Shown: positions 25,331 through 34,857, counted from the first letter of the stretch. The stretch is 64,000 bases of DNA from Nostoc sp. UHCC 0870 (GCF_022063185.1 NZ_CP091913.1:4166001-4230000), one strand, 5' to 3'. Numbers and translations are program-made. Notes: generated by a model from the sequence alone, not told the origin.

Positions 25331-26254
25331 ATGCGTTATTTACTTGGGAGTCGGTTCAGGGGCGCATTCCTGGGAGGACTAGTAGGGGAAACTTTAGCTC
25401 AAAGTAGTCAGCCGAAACATCCAAGTGCTGGTAACTTTGCTCAAAGTGTAGTTCCTGGTGCTACCAGTTTAATTAAATTAGGAAAACTTGATATAGATGA
25501 TTGGTTAGAAATTTATCAACAAAAAATTACATATTTAGAACCATCAAAAATAATTTTCGCTACAATTCCTATTTCTCTTTTTTTCCACGAAAACCCGGTA
25601 AAACTACACCAGAATTTACTGCGGGTGTTAAAAGATTGGGATAGTGACCTAGAAATCAGGGATAGTACCCTAGCAATAGGATATGCGATCGCGCAATCAT
25701 TGACCGAAAAACTGCATCCCCAAACCCTCATCCCCCAAATAATTGCTTTTATTGGCGAAACAGACACCTCAATACCACAAAATTTATTAAAAGTAAATAA
25801 TTTGTTAGAACAAAGGGCTGGGTTAGAAAGAGTAAAAACCGAGTTGGGTAGTCAAGGAAAGTTATCCAATAGAATAGCTATCGCATTTTATTACTTTCTG
25901 AGTACCTTAGAAGACTTCTCCTTAGCCGTTTTAAGGTCTATTCGTCATGAAAAAATTGGGCAACAATACTGTGGTAATGTATATTGTCCAAATATCAGTA
26001 CAATTACTGCTGTTTTATCAGGGACGTATAACGGTACTACGAGTATTCCCGTAACTTGGAGACTTTCGCTAACCAGAGAATTGAGCCAAATTCCGCAAGT
26101 GCTAGAATTAGCTGATGCACTAGCGACGACCTGGTCGGGAGTGTATAAACCTGGACTCAATTCCCAGGAGTTCCCAAATGAGGAAAGCTTAATGTCTAAC
26201 GAAAAGATACCACCTTGCGTCTATGCTGCTCCTCGCGTCATTCGGGCGCGTTAA
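25331..26254 (+). CDS. ADP-ribosylglycohydrolase (DraG)-like protein, probably inactive
   Basis: Protein of 307 residues. The N-terminal segment SRFRGAFLGGLVGETLAQ matches the first helix of ADP-ribosylglycohydrolases (GxxxGxAxGDALG), and the later segment STITAVLSGTYNGTTSIPVTW matches the family GAIxGAxxGxxxIPxxW block. The metal-binding Asp after the first helix and the DDT motif are missing, so it looks like a pseudoenzyme of the superfamily. The gene is 39 bases upstream of the HD-phosphodiesterase gene on the same strand. The role is unknown. Confidence 0.7.
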   Translation: MRYLLGSRFRGAFLGGLVGETLAQSSQPKHPSAGNFAQSVVPGATSLIKLGKLDIDDWLEIYQQKITYLEPSKIIFATIPISLFFHENPVKLHQNLLRVLKDWDSDLEIRDSTLAIGYAIAQSLTEKLHPQTLIPQIIAFIGETDTSIPQNLLKVNNLLEQRAGLERVKTELGSQGKLSNRIAIAFYYFLSTLEDFSLAVLRSIRHEKIGQQYCGNVYCPNISTITAVLSGTYNGTTSIPVTWRLSLTRELSQIPQVLELADALATTWSGVYKPGLNSQEFPNEESLMSNEKIPPCVYAAPRVIRAR

Positions 26255-26293
26255 TATTTTGTTTTGATATATCAAAGTAAGCAGCCATAGGTA

Positions 26294-28948
26294 ATGAAAA
26301 CACCGCGATTTTTGCAGTCCTTGAATCGGCAGTTGACCCATTGGCGGCGACGATATAGAATATTTAGCCGTAAAGGAAAATTACTTGTGGGGGTGAGTCA
26401 ACAAGGCAAAAACTCCAGGAATGAAGTAACAAGAGTTATCCTCAAGAATATACCCTGGCATTTATTCCCATATAGTGACAACATCGGCCAGAAAAAACGC
26501 AAAATCGACCTCAGAGCAATGACAAAATTGGTCAAAAATCAGAGTAGGATTGAGGCAGTAGGTCTGGGTTGGGTACATGAAAGGCGTTCCTCTCTAGTTT
26601 TAGCGATCGCAGTTGTATCACTGACTGGTGTAATGGGTCATAGACTATACAACCAGCCTAAATTAAAGGTAGGAACTCTTGCACCGCAGACAATTAAAGC
26701 CCCTTACCCTGATAAAATCGAAGACCAACAAAAAACAACAGATAAACGCAAAAACGCCAGTAAAAGTTCCACACCAGTATTAATGGTTGATGCTGAAACG
26801 ACTGAAGAAATCAACCGAAAATTACAGCAATTACTGGATGAGGGTAACTCAATTCGTAACATTGCTGGTTCTTTTCCGTTCTATGATTCATCAGTATTAT
26901 CTGTACCTACCCAGCATTATCTCCGCTCTTGCTCTGACGCGGAATGGCAAGTGTTTTTAACTACTATAAAAAATACTACCCCACCACAGCAAAGTAATCG
27001 CTTCCGGCAAAATACTGATAAAAAATCTACTAACAGCACCCCAGACACCCAAAACCAAAATGATAGTCTTCAGGGTAATCGACGCATTAATATTTTCGCT
27101 AAAAGTGAGCTGACGCAAGCCTTAGCAGAATTATTAGCTTACCGAGTCATGATTGGTGAAAAAAACATCCCCTCGGTGATAGAGCAAATATCCCAAGCTC
27201 GCCAAGCATATACCCAAGCTAGCAGTCAACTACTCAGACTCAATAGTGTTACTTCACAGACAATATATAGTGAAACAGTTCTGCTGGAATTATCAGATGA
27301 TGCGTGGTCAAAAACCCAATCAGGACTTCATCAAAGTGCAGAACGTATTCTCACCCAAGGTATTCCCCCAGGCTTACCAGATAGTATTTTAAATAATGCG
27401 GTCAGTTTACAAGTTCAAGCCTTCGTCCCCAGCAATGCGGAAGCTTTAGCTAGCAAAATATTGTTAGCCATCTTAGAAGCTAATTTGAAAAAAGACGAAG
27501 AACAAAGCAAGGAACAAGCTCAAAAAGCAGCAGCTGGTGTTACACCTGTGTTTATTGATGTCAAGCAAGGTCAGATCATTGTTAATAAGGGAGACATCAT
27601 CACCGAATGGCATTTTGAAATATTAGAGCATTATCAACTGATTCGCCGAGAAAATAACTGGCGGGAATTGCTGAAGTTAGCGAGTTTGGTAACTGGTGCA
27701 ATTGGTGTATTTATTTTAGTAGAACGGCGAATTAAGTACAACTTGCGACAACGCGATCGCCTGTTAGTTTTACTATTAACCTTGAGTACACCAGGAGTAT
27801 TAGCAGTCGGTGTACCTTATGCTACCTGGGGTGCGGTAGGGTTGCTTTTGGGAAGCTTTTATGGCCCTAGCTTGGGTGTGACAGTGATTGTTTTACTGTT
27901 ATTTTTGTTACCATTCAGCTTAGAAATCAGTGCGATCGCGCTGTTGACGGGAGCAGTTGGGGGAATTTTAGGTAGTTGTGTAGCGCAAAGATTGCGATCG
28001 CGGGAAGAATTAGCACTTTTGGGTGTAGCGATCGCTGTGGCTCAAGGTAGTGTTTACTTAATTATTAAACTCCTGATTGGTGCAGCCTTTGGTGCGGCTT
28101 GGTATATTGTGCTGCAAGAAGCCGGATTATTTGCTTTATCTGGTCTAGTCTGGAGTATTGTAGCTTTAGGTTTAAGTCCTTACCTAGAAAAACTCTTTGA
28201 TTTAGTTACCCCCATTCGGTTAGCAGAGTTAGCCAATCCCAATCGGCCGTTACTCAAGCGACTCGCCACCGAAACACCAGGAACTTTTCAGCACACCTTA
28301 TCAGTAGCCACATTAGCAGAAGCGGCTGCTAAAAAACTCGGTTGTAATGTGGAATTAGTCAGGGCGGGGACATTATATCATGATATCGGTAAAATGCACG
28401 ACCCTTTAGGATTTATTGAAAACCAAATGGGCGGGCCGAACAAACACGAAACAGAGATTAAAGACCCTTGGAAGAGTGCAGATATCATCAAAAAGCACGT
28501 CAGCGAAGGGTTAGTCATGGCGAGGAAACACCTCTTACCAACAGCAATTCAAGCATTTATCCCCGAACATCAAGGGACAATGCTGATTGCCTATTTTTAT
28601 CATCAAGCCGAACAGATGGCACAAGCCGACCCCAGCATTATTGTCAATGAAGCCGATTTTCGCTATGCTGGCCCCATTCCCCAATCGCGGGAAACGGGAA
28701 TTGTCATGTTAGCTGATGCTTGTGAAGCCGCACTGCGATCGCTCAAAGATGTCAATCCTGAACAAGCATTAACCATGTTGAATAATATTCTCCGTGCGAG
28801 ATGGCAAGATAATCAACTCATTGATTCAGGGTTAACGCGGGAAGAAATGTCACAAATCGCCGAAATCTTTGTAGAAGTTTGGCAACAATTCCATCACAAA
28901 CGCATTGCTTACCCTAAGTTAAAAACACAAAATAAAATCAATAGTTAA
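26294..28948 (+). CDS. PgpH-like membrane HD-domain phosphodiesterase
   Basis: An 884-residue protein with the 7TMR-HDED architecture. There is an N-terminal membrane helix at about residues 96-118, a large extracytoplasmic domain to about residue 455, seven hydrophobic segments at about 460-650, then a cytoplasmic HD domain with His696-Asp697 (LYHDIGK) and the later motif PEHQGTML and LADACEAALRSL. This is the layout of PgpH, which hydrolyses c-di-AMP, and c-di-AMP breakdown is the best guess here. ATG at 26294; the C-terminus SPKLKTQNKINS-like tail is short. A DraG-like gene lies upstream on the same strand. Confidence 0.85.
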   Translation: MKTPRFLQSLNRQLTHWRRRYRIFSRKGKLLVGVSQQGKNSRNEVTRVILKNIPWHLFPYSDNIGQKKRKIDLRAMTKLVKNQSRIEAVGLGWVHERRSSLVLAIAVVSLTGVMGHRLYNQPKLKVGTLAPQTIKAPYPDKIEDQQKTTDKRKNASKSSTPVLMVDAETTEEINRKLQQLLDEGNSIRNIAGSFPFYDSSVLSVPTQHYLRSCSDAEWQVFLTTIKNTTPPQQSNRFRQNTDKKSTNSTPDTQNQNDSLQGNRRINIFAKSELTQALAELLAYRVMIGEKNIPSVIEQISQARQAYTQASSQLLRLNSVTSQTIYSETVLLELSDDAWSKTQSGLHQSAERILTQGIPPGLPDSILNNAVSLQVQAFVPSNAEALASKILLAILEANLKKDEEQSKEQAQKAAAGVTPVFIDVKQGQIIVNKGDIITEWHFEILEHYQLIRRENNWRELLKLASLVTGAIGVFILVERRIKYNLRQRDRLLVLLLTLSTPGVLAVGVPYATWGAVGLLLGSFYGPSLGVTVIVLLLFLLPFSLEISAIALLTGAVGGILGSCVAQRLRSREELALLGVAIAVAQGSVYLIIKLLIGAAFGAAWYIVLQEAGLFALSGLVWSIVALGLSPYLEKLFDLVTPIRLAELANPNRPLLKRLATETPGTFQHTLSVATLAEAAAKKLGCNVELVRAGTLYHDIGKMHDPLGFIENQMGGPNKHETEIKDPWKSADIIKKHVSEGLVMARKHLLPTAIQAFIPEHQGTMLIAYFYHQAEQMAQADPSIIVNEADFRYAGPIPQSRETGIVMLADACEAALRSLKDVNPEQALTMLNNILRARWQDNQLIDSGLTREEMSQIAEIFVEVWQQFHHKRIAYPKLKTQNKINS

Positions 28949-29067
28949 AACAATTCGCAACGATGTCTCTCAGCACTCTTCAAAAGCTGAAAGAATTTTC
29001 AGTCGGGGATTTAAACCCCCACTGAAAATATACTATCTGTAGACGTATGGGTTTTAAACCCTTGAAT

Positions 29068-29180
29068 AGACCTCTTGCAAAAGTCCGAAAATGAGATGTA
29101 TCATTCTGAATGAAATGTAGAATCTTTGCGATGTTTCGCTTTGCTCAACATGACAATTTAAGCATTTATGCAAGAGGTCT
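29068..29180. mobile_element. MITE, family A, copy 1 (113 bp)
   Basis: Terminal inverted repeats AGACCTCTTGCA/TGCAAGAGGTCT, 113 bases long, flanked by the 3-base direct repeat AAT (29065-29067 and 29181-29183), which fits a target-site duplication. A 113-base copy in reverse orientation lies at 36538-36650. No transposase frame is inside, so it would be moved in trans. Confidence 0.88.
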
Positions 29181-29211
29181 AATCTACAAAAATCTGGCTA
29201 CAACGGAGAAG

Positions 29212-30447
29212 CTATAATGCAAATTTTTGAATAATACGCTGCATTGCTTCTTCTACATTCTCGCGGCTGTTAAATGCAGAAATACGGAAGTAGCCTTCAC
29301 CCGCAGCACCAAAACCAGAACCAGGTGTACCAACAACATTGCAGGTATCCAGCAATTTATCAAAGAAATCCCAGCTAGAAAGACCATTGGGAGTCTTCAC
29401 CCACACATAAGGCGCATTCACGCCACCATATACGGCTAGTCCGGCGGCTGTGAGTTGTTCACGGATAATTTTGGCGTTTTCTAAATAGAAACTCACTAAT
29501 GCTGTGATTTGTGCTTGTCCAGCTTCAGAGTAGACAGCTTCCGCACCTCGTTGCACAATGTAGGATACACCATTAAATTTCGTAGACTGGCGACGATTCC
29601 ACAGTTTCCACAGTTCAACATCAGAACCATCGGCGGCTTTACCTGTCAAGGTTTTGGGTACAACAGTCAAGGCGCAACGAGTTCCAGTAAAGCCGGCATT
29701 TTTGGAGAAAGAACGAAATTCAATAGCACAATCTCTTGCGCCGGGAATTTCATATATAGAATGAGGTAGGGATGGATCTGTAATATATGCTTCGTAAGCT
29801 GCATCAAAGAAAATAATCGAGTTATTTGCTTTAGCATAGTCTACCCACGCCTGGAGGTGTTCTTTAGTGGCTGTTGCACCTGTGGGGTTATTGGGGAAAC
29901 AGAGATAAATTAAATCGACTTTTTGGGTAGGAATTTCCGCCGTAAAGTTGTTTTCTGCGGTGACAGGGAGGTAAACTAAACCCTCAAACTCCCCTTGTTC
30001 GTTGGCAGTTCCAGTATGTCCCGCCATGACGTTTGTATCTACATATACGGGGTAAACGGGGTCAGTAACAGCAATGATATTGTTATCACCAAAGATATCA
30101 AGGATATTCCCTGAGTCGCACTTAGAACCATCAGAGATAAAAATTTCTGAAGCATCAATTTCACAACCCCGTGCTTGGAAATCTTGAGCCGCAATCTTTT
30201 CCCTTAACCAAGCATACCCTTGTTCTGGGCCATAGCCTTTGAAAGTGGCGCGATCGCCCATTTCTTCCACAGCTTGAATCATTGCAGTTCGACAAGCTTC
30301 TGGTAATGGTTCGGTGACATCCCCAATTCCCAGACGAATAATTTTAGCATCAGGATTAGCTTGAGCAAAGGCATTCACCCGCCGCGCAATTTCCGGGAAC
30401 AAGTAACCAGCTTTGAGTTTTAGGTAGTTGTCGTTAATAGTTGCCAT
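29212..30447 (-). CDS. dapL: LL-diaminopimelate aminotransferase
   Basis: PLP-dependent aminotransferase converting tetrahydrodipicolinate directly to LL-diaminopimelate for lysine and peptidoglycan, the DapL route used by cyanobacteria and plants. The length from ATG is 411 residues, as usual. It starts MATINDNYLKLKAGYLFPEI. Conserved blocks visible are RLGIGDVTEPLPEACRTAM, the TDPVYPVYVDTNVMAG region, the LCFPNNPTGATA segment and SFSKNAGFTGTRCAL with the PLP-binding Lys. An in-frame TTG at 30453 could add two residues; ATG at 30447 is preferred. The MITE ends 31 bases past the stop codon. Confidence 0.95.
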   Translation of the reverse strand: MATINDNYLKLKAGYLFPEIARRVNAFAQANPDAKIIRLGIGDVTEPLPEACRTAMIQAVEEMGDRATFKGYGPEQGYAWLREKIAAQDFQARGCEIDASEIFISDGSKCDSGNILDIFGDNNIIAVTDPVYPVYVDTNVMAGHTGTANEQGEFEGLVYLPVTAENNFTAEIPTQKVDLIYLCFPNNPTGATATKEHLQAWVDYAKANNSIIFFDAAYEAYITDPSLPHSIYEIPGARDCAIEFRSFSKNAGFTGTRCALTVVPKTLTGKAADGSDVELWKLWNRRQSTKFNGVSYIVQRGAEAVYSEAGQAQITALVSFYLENAKIIREQLTAAGLAVYGGVNAPYVWVKTPNGLSSWDFFDKLLDTCNVVGTPGSGFGAAGEGYFRISAFNSRENVEEAMQRIIQKFAL

Positions 30448-30482
30448 AGTCAAGTTGAAAAAAGACCTAGATAAAATAGCTT

Positions 30483-30530
30483 ACCAGTGCTGAGTCATGA
30501 GTGCTGAGTCATGAGTAATGAGTAATGAGT
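30483..30530. repeat. STRR heptad tract (TGAGTCA/TGAGTAA)
   Basis: Heptads of the TGAGTNN family upstream of dapL, followed by a copy of GTTAGCGGTAACGCGGTGTTTAGCC (also seen after nirA at about 46820-46850). Confidence 0.75.
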
Positions 30531-30669
30531 GTTGAGTTTTGTTAGCGGTAACGCGGTGTTTAGCCGGTGCTGAGTTATGAGTAAAAATATTAGTCTCTAT
30601 TACTGGTAACTTCTGTTAAATACTAAAATTGAGTGAGCATATGATTATTCTTGTTAAGGCAGTGTTGTT

Positions 30670-31260
30670 ATGAGCATCCCACTTGTAGACCAGCCCACAG
30701 AAGAAAAATTGGTAACTCTCAAGGATGTTTCTTGGGAACAATTTAAAGGTATTGAGTCACATTTGTTAGGCAATCGCAGTGTCCGACTGTCATATTTGTC
30801 AGGAGTTTTAGAGATCATGTCCCCAATTGGAGAAAAACATGAAAAAGTGAAAAGTACCGTTGGCTTGCTGCTAGAAGCTTATATGAGAGTATTGGGTATC
30901 AGGTTTTATAGACGTGGTGGCTTCACTCTGGAAGAACAAGGGTACGCTTCTGGTACACCAGATGAGTCTTATAGCATCGGTAAAGAAAGAGAAGTTCCTG
31001 ACATTGTGATTGAAGTTATTGTTACCAGTGGCACTATTGACAGGAAAGAGTTATTCAAACCCAAAAAAGTACCTGAAGTTTGGTTTTGGAAATCTAATAC
31101 TATAAAAATCTTCCGTTTAACTGAGAGTGATGAGTACAAGGAAGTAGACAAAAGTGGGTTTTTTCCAGATTTAGACCCTGCTTTGCTGCTGCATTACATT
31201 AATATGCCTGACCAATATGATGCTGTGGCAGAATTTGAGCAAACCATGCGTAATTCGTAA
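30670..31260 (+). CDS. Uma2-family (DUF820) nuclease-like protein
   Basis: Second Uma2 protein in the window, 196 residues. Characteristic features are VSWEQFKGIESHL at the start, a GVLEIMSPIGEKHEKVKS block, the active-site region REVPDIVIEVIVTSG and a VPEVWFWKSNTIKIFRL segment. The last residues (MRNS, stop) lie in a repeat of CGTAATT units that follows the gene. ATG at 30670. The role is unknown; the family is common and multi-copy in cyanobacteria. Confidence 0.82.
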   Translation: MSIPLVDQPTEEKLVTLKDVSWEQFKGIESHLLGNRSVRLSYLSGVLEIMSPIGEKHEKVKSTVGLLLEAYMRVLGIRFYRRGGFTLEEQGYASGTPDESYSIGKEREVPDIVIEVIVTSGTIDRKELFKPKKVPEVWFWKSNTIKIFRLTESDEYKEVDKSGFFPDLDPALLLHYINMPDQYDAVAEFEQTMRNS

Positions 31261-31285
31261 TTCGTAATTCGTAATTCTTAATTCT
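31249..31285. repeat. Short CGTAATT/CTTAATT heptad tract
   Basis: About five tandem heptads that contain the stop codon of the Uma2 gene and fill the gap to the antiporter gene on the other strand. Confidence 0.75.
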
Positions 31286-31289
31286 TAAT

Positions 31290-32300
31290 TTACGATAAAT
31301 TACGGTAAACAACATACATTCCGCCAATGTAGAGAAAGATGATCGTTAGTCCATCTAAGGTGATGTACATCCGGGAGCGACTGACGGCATGGTAAATTAA
31401 GCCTGCGATCGCCACTGAGGTCATAACCATTGCTACAATAGCTGTGAAAATATGTACCGGACTCATCGTTAACCACAAACTACCCGGCAAATAGGCGAAA
31501 TCGTAAATACCTAAAATCGCCAAGTTAAACAAATTAGAACCAAAAACGTTAGAAACTGCCAAATCAACAGCATCCAATCGAATAGCTGCCACAGATGCGG
31601 CAATTTCCGGTAAAGATGTTGCTGTCGCTAACAAAATCGCACCGATAAAACTCTTCTCTAAGCCAGTCACCTCAGCAACTCGATCACCTAAAAAGGCCAG
31701 CCAGATACCTAAAACTACAATTGCAATTGCAAATAAAGTGAACTGTCGATAGGCTTGCTGGATAGTGATGTGTTCGTATTGAAAAATCTCCTCTTCTTCC
31801 TCTAGCACTTCCATACGTCGTCTAGATTCAAATTGAGAAATGGCTCTAGCACTAATAAAATAAAGCAAAATGAGTAAAATGCTAGGAATGCCAACCCATC
31901 CTAAAGTTAAATTAATTTCCGTTTTTGCTAAAAACATTCCAGCCGCAGCTATACCCAGCATCACACAGCCGAGACTCGCTGCTAATCCGTGACTGATTTG
32001 TGCTTGCTTGAGTAAAGGATCGGGGCCTGTAAAGATATCCAGTAGTGCTAAAATCAGCAAATTAAACAAACAACTCCCCAAAATACCACCTACAGCCAAA
32101 TCGGGGGAATTGAAAATGACAATGGCACTTATCCCTGTAGCTAATTCAGGTAAGGATGTCACGCCTGCTAGCAGGATTGTACCAACCCAAGTCCGGCCTA
32201 GTCCGCTTTTCTCTGCGAGGATATCGGCACTCTGTGACAGTTTTGCACCTGTCAGAATCACTAAAATAAAGCACACAAGGACTTGAAGGAAAAGTAGCAT
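31290..32300 (-). CDS. Calcium/sodium antiporter (CaCA family, YrbG-like)
   Basis: Inner-membrane cation exchanger of 336 residues with about ten hydrophobic segments in two inverted halves. Each half carries the CaCA alpha repeat: SLPELATGISAI with the GSCLFNLLIL segment in the first, and SLPEIAASVAAI with GSNLFNLAILG in the second. The acidic segment EVLEEEEEIFQYEH lies in the loop between the halves. It may exchange Ca2+ or K+ for Na+ or H+; the true ion is not defined. ATG at the right end; the nrtS-like gene lies 21 bases upstream on the same strand. Confidence 0.88.
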   Translation of the reverse strand: MLLFLQVLVCFILVILTGAKLSQSADILAEKSGLGRTWVGTILLAGVTSLPELATGISAIVIFNSPDLAVGGILGSCLFNLLILALLDIFTGPDPLLKQAQISHGLAASLGCVMLGIAAAGMFLAKTEINLTLGWVGIPSILLILLYFISARAISQFESRRRMEVLEEEEEIFQYEHITIQQAYRQFTLFAIAIVVLGIWLAFLGDRVAEVTGLEKSFIGAILLATATSLPEIAASVAAIRLDAVDLAVSNVFGSNLFNLAILGIYDFAYLPGSLWLTMSPVHIFTAIVAMVMTSVAIAGLIYHAVSRSRMYITLDGLTIIFLYIGGMYVVYRNLS

Positions 32301-32321
32301 GATTATGTAGAGTGACTTTTT

Positions 32322-32546
32322 TCATTTGTAACGACTAATATATTGACCATGAATATTTACTAAGTAAGGTACTATGTAGGTTAGAGTAGCAGCAATCCAG
32401 CGATCGCCAGTCATTTGACCCTTAATCAGTGCTGCACCATGATTAATTGTAAATAAAATAGAACCAACCACCAGCGCAACTTTTACCGCCGTCGGCATCA
32501 TCTTTTTATTGCCCAAACACAAACAATATTCTCTAATAGCTTTCAT
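32322..32546 (-). CDS. nrtS: Nitrate/nitrite transporter NrtS family
   Basis: A 74-residue membrane protein matching NrtS, a nitrate/nitrite uptake protein described in cyanobacteria. Key segments are the first helix KVALVVGSILFTINHGAAL and second helix WIAATLTYIVPYLVNIHGQY. It is one gene here; in Synechococcus PCC 7002 two paralogues (NrtS1/NrtS2) form a functional pair, so a lone copy might work as a homo-oligomer or need a partner outside the window. It lies 21 bases upstream of the antiporter gene on the same strand. An ATG follows several A's. Confidence 0.8.
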   Translation of the reverse strand: MKAIREYCLCLGNKKMMPTAVKVALVVGSILFTINHGAALIKGQMTGDRWIAATLTYIVPYLVNIHGQYISRYK

Positions 32547-32701
32547 TTGTAACCCGTAAAAATTTTCCTCAAAAAATCCCTTTTTAATCTCTTATCTCTG
32601 TGTCACCTGTGTCTCTGTGGTTATATAAATGATTTATCAGCCACAGAAGCACACAAAGAAAAGCAGATATTTTATGATTTACCTTGAAAGAGTGACTATT
32701 C

Positions 32702-33418
32702 ATGGGTCAAAATATTGACAATACTAAAATTTCTATTATTATTCCGACGCTCAACGAAGCAGCCAATATCAAACAAGCTATTTTCACTACTCAACCTAGT
32801 ACAAATATAGAAGTAATAGTTGTAGATGCAGGCTCTCAAGATGACACTGTAGCTATAGCTGATTCCCTTGGTGTAAAAGTAATCTCATCTATTCCTGGCC
32901 GTGCTATGCAAATGAATGCAGGTGCTATGGTGGCTAGTGGGGAAATTTTGCTGTTTCTCCATGCAGATACACGTTTACCCATTGGTTTTGATGAGATGAT
33001 TCGGACAGCACTGCAACAGCCTAGGGTAGTTGCTGGTGCGTTTACTTTGCAGATAGATACAACACTTTTAGGTTTAAGATTGGTGGAATGGGGAGTAAAA
33101 TGGCGATCGCGCCTTTTCCAAATGCCCTACGGTGATCAAGCAATTTTTATTACTACAGAATTATTTAAAGAAATTGGCTGCTTTCCTGAAATCCCTATCA
33201 TGGAAGACTTTGAACTCATACAACGTTTAAAACGCATAGGTAAAATAGCCATTGTATCTGTATCAGTTATCACTTCATCCCGGAGATGGTTACAAAAGGG
33301 TGTCTTTACAACTACTCTGATTAATCAAATCGTGGTTATTGCATATTTATTTGGTGTACCACCAGCGCAACTGCGTAATTTGTATCGTCAGGGTTTCCAA
33401 CACAACCGTAATTTTTGA
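32702..33418 (+). CDS. TIGR04283-type family 2 glycosyltransferase
   Basis: Family 2-type glycosyltransferase of 238 residues, with SIIIPTLNEAANI at the start, the VIVVDAGSQDDTV nucleotide-binding block, PGRAMQMNAGAMVASGEILLFLHADT with the DxD-like HADT and the late MPYGDQAIFI and MEDFEL motifs. It matches TIGR04283, glycosyltransferases sometimes found in arsenosugar gene clusters; no arsenic genes lie next to it here. The C-terminal segment is hydrophobic, suggesting membrane association. ATG at 32702. The acceptor is unknown. Confidence 0.82.
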   Translation: MGQNIDNTKISIIIPTLNEAANIKQAIFTTQPSTNIEVIVVDAGSQDDTVAIADSLGVKVISSIPGRAMQMNAGAMVASGEILLFLHADTRLPIGFDEMIRTALQQPRVVAGAFTLQIDTTLLGLRLVEWGVKWRSRLFQMPYGDQAIFITTELFKEIGCFPEIPIMEDFELIQRLKRIGKIAIVSVSVITSSRRWLQKGVFTTTLINQIVVIAYLFGVPPAQLRNLYRQGFQHNRNF

Positions 33419-33644
33419 TTTTCAGTGAATCAAGGGTGAGCTTAAACGCAAATTAGCGCAGAGTTGAGCGGAGAATTTGCTTAAGGATTTATCCTTTTTT
33501 AAGCTGTTTTTCATCTAAGTGACATATTCTAGTGAGAATTAGGGATAATAAAGTAAAAAATTCAGGAATGTTGAATTTTTCGGCTGTTTTTATGAATATT
33601 ACCCCTCAGTGCTTGACAGGAACGGTAAAAACTCAGGTGTTCCC

Positions 33645-34385
33645 ATGATTCCCAAGTATCAATTGCGATTCAATGGCAAACTTAAACTGCTGCTGTTAAG
33701 TTTTTCGATAGTTCTATTAATAATCGCTGCAAGACAATTTAATTTCCCAGTAATTCTACAAACATTAGTCACTTGGGTGAATAGTTTGGGGGTTTGGGGA
33801 GCGATCGCCTATATAATTATTTACAATTTGGCAACTTTATTATTTATCCCCGGTTCGCTGTTAACCCTGAAAGGTGGGTGTTTGTTTGGGTTGGTTTGGG
33901 GTTCGGTTTATGTGTTAATTGCGGCAATTATCGGCGCAACTTTAGCTTTTCTCATCGGACGCTATTTATCACGAGATTGGGTTTGCAAACAACTAGAAAA
34001 ATATCCTAAATTCAAAGCGATTGATCAAGCTGTAGCGCAAGAAGGGTGGAAAATTGTCCTGTTAACTCGTCTGTCTCCTGTGTTTCCTTTCAATTTATTG
34101 AATTATGCCTTTGGAGTGACACAAATATCTCTCAAAGATTATATTTTAGGCTCTTTGGGAATTTTGCCGGGAACTGTGATGTATGTTTACATCGGTTCTT
34201 TAGCAAGTGATTTGGCCATGCTAGATACAACTCATCAACCAGTCACACCAGAAACCCAAATGATACAGTGGGTAATGCAAATTGTCGGTTTAATTGCAAC
34301 TATTGGTATGACCATATATGTCACTAAAATTGCTCAAAAGGCTTTAGCTAAAAGCATGGTTATTGATACAGGAGACAAAAGTTAA
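33645..34385 (+). CDS. TVP38/TMEM64 (DedA-like) membrane protein
   Basis: Membrane protein of about 246 residues of the VTT/SNARE-associated Golgi (DedA-like) family. Hydrophobic segments at the start, then FIPGSLLTLKGGCLFGLVWGSVYVLIAAIIGATLAFLIGRYL and the RLSPVFPFNLLNYAFGVTQI motif, the family signature. A GTG at 33609 in the same frame would give 258 residues; ATG at 33645 is preferred. A related, broken gene follows 64 bases later, then a mercuric-reductase-like gene on the same strand, an arrangement reminiscent of metal- or polyamine-handling clusters; the substrate is unknown. Confidence 0.82.
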   Translation: MIPKYQLRFNGKLKLLLLSFSIVLLIIAARQFNFPVILQTLVTWVNSLGVWGAIAYIIIYNLATLLFIPGSLLTLKGGCLFGLVWGSVYVLIAAIIGATLAFLIGRYLSRDWVCKQLEKYPKFKAIDQAVAQEGWKIVLLTRLSPVFPFNLLNYAFGVTQISLKDYILGSLGILPGTVMYVYIGSLASDLAMLDTTHQPVTPETQMIQWVMQIVGLIATIGMTIYVTKIAQKALAKSMVIDTGDKS

Positions 34386-34449
34386 AAGGTAAGAAGAATA
34401 TTCTTAGGACTCAGGACTTAGCACTGAGTGGGGTAAAAGTTAGGAACTT

Positions 34450-34735
34450 ATGAAGAATATATTTCATCACAAGACTCTTAGGTTTATTCAGGTTAACATT
34501 GCTGACGGTTGCGATCGCTTTCTTCTTAAACACAGATTTTGCTGCGGCGCAAGCTATAGATAATCCGAGTGATTGGAATCCCCAAACTATTTTACGCAAT
34601 GCTTTGCTGTGGATTGATAGTTTGGGAACAGTAGGAGCGATCGCTTTTATTGCACTATATATTATTGCGACTGTTGCTTTCTTGCCTGGCTCGATTCTCA
34701 CTTTGGGTGCTGGTGTAGTGTTTGGTGTAGTTTAG
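34450..34735 (+). pseudogene. Broken second TVP38/TMEM64 gene
   Basis: ATG 34450 opens a frame (MKNIFHHKTLRFIQVN) that shifts at about 34497: the next frame continues as LLTVAIAFFLNTDFAAAQ and ends with the first TVP38 signature AFLPGSILTLGAGVVFGVV, where it stops at TAG, 34733-34735. The rest of the VTT domain is gone. It is therefore both frameshifted and truncated, a remnant next to the intact paralogue. Confidence 0.75.
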
Positions 34736-34857
34736 GAAGTTTTGTCAAGGAGACGAGGTACTGGGGACAAATCAAGTCAAAAGTCAAAAGTCAAAATTAA
34801 TTAAATAACTCCAGTGGACTAGGGATTGGGGACTGGAAGGTAGATTTTACCCCGATC

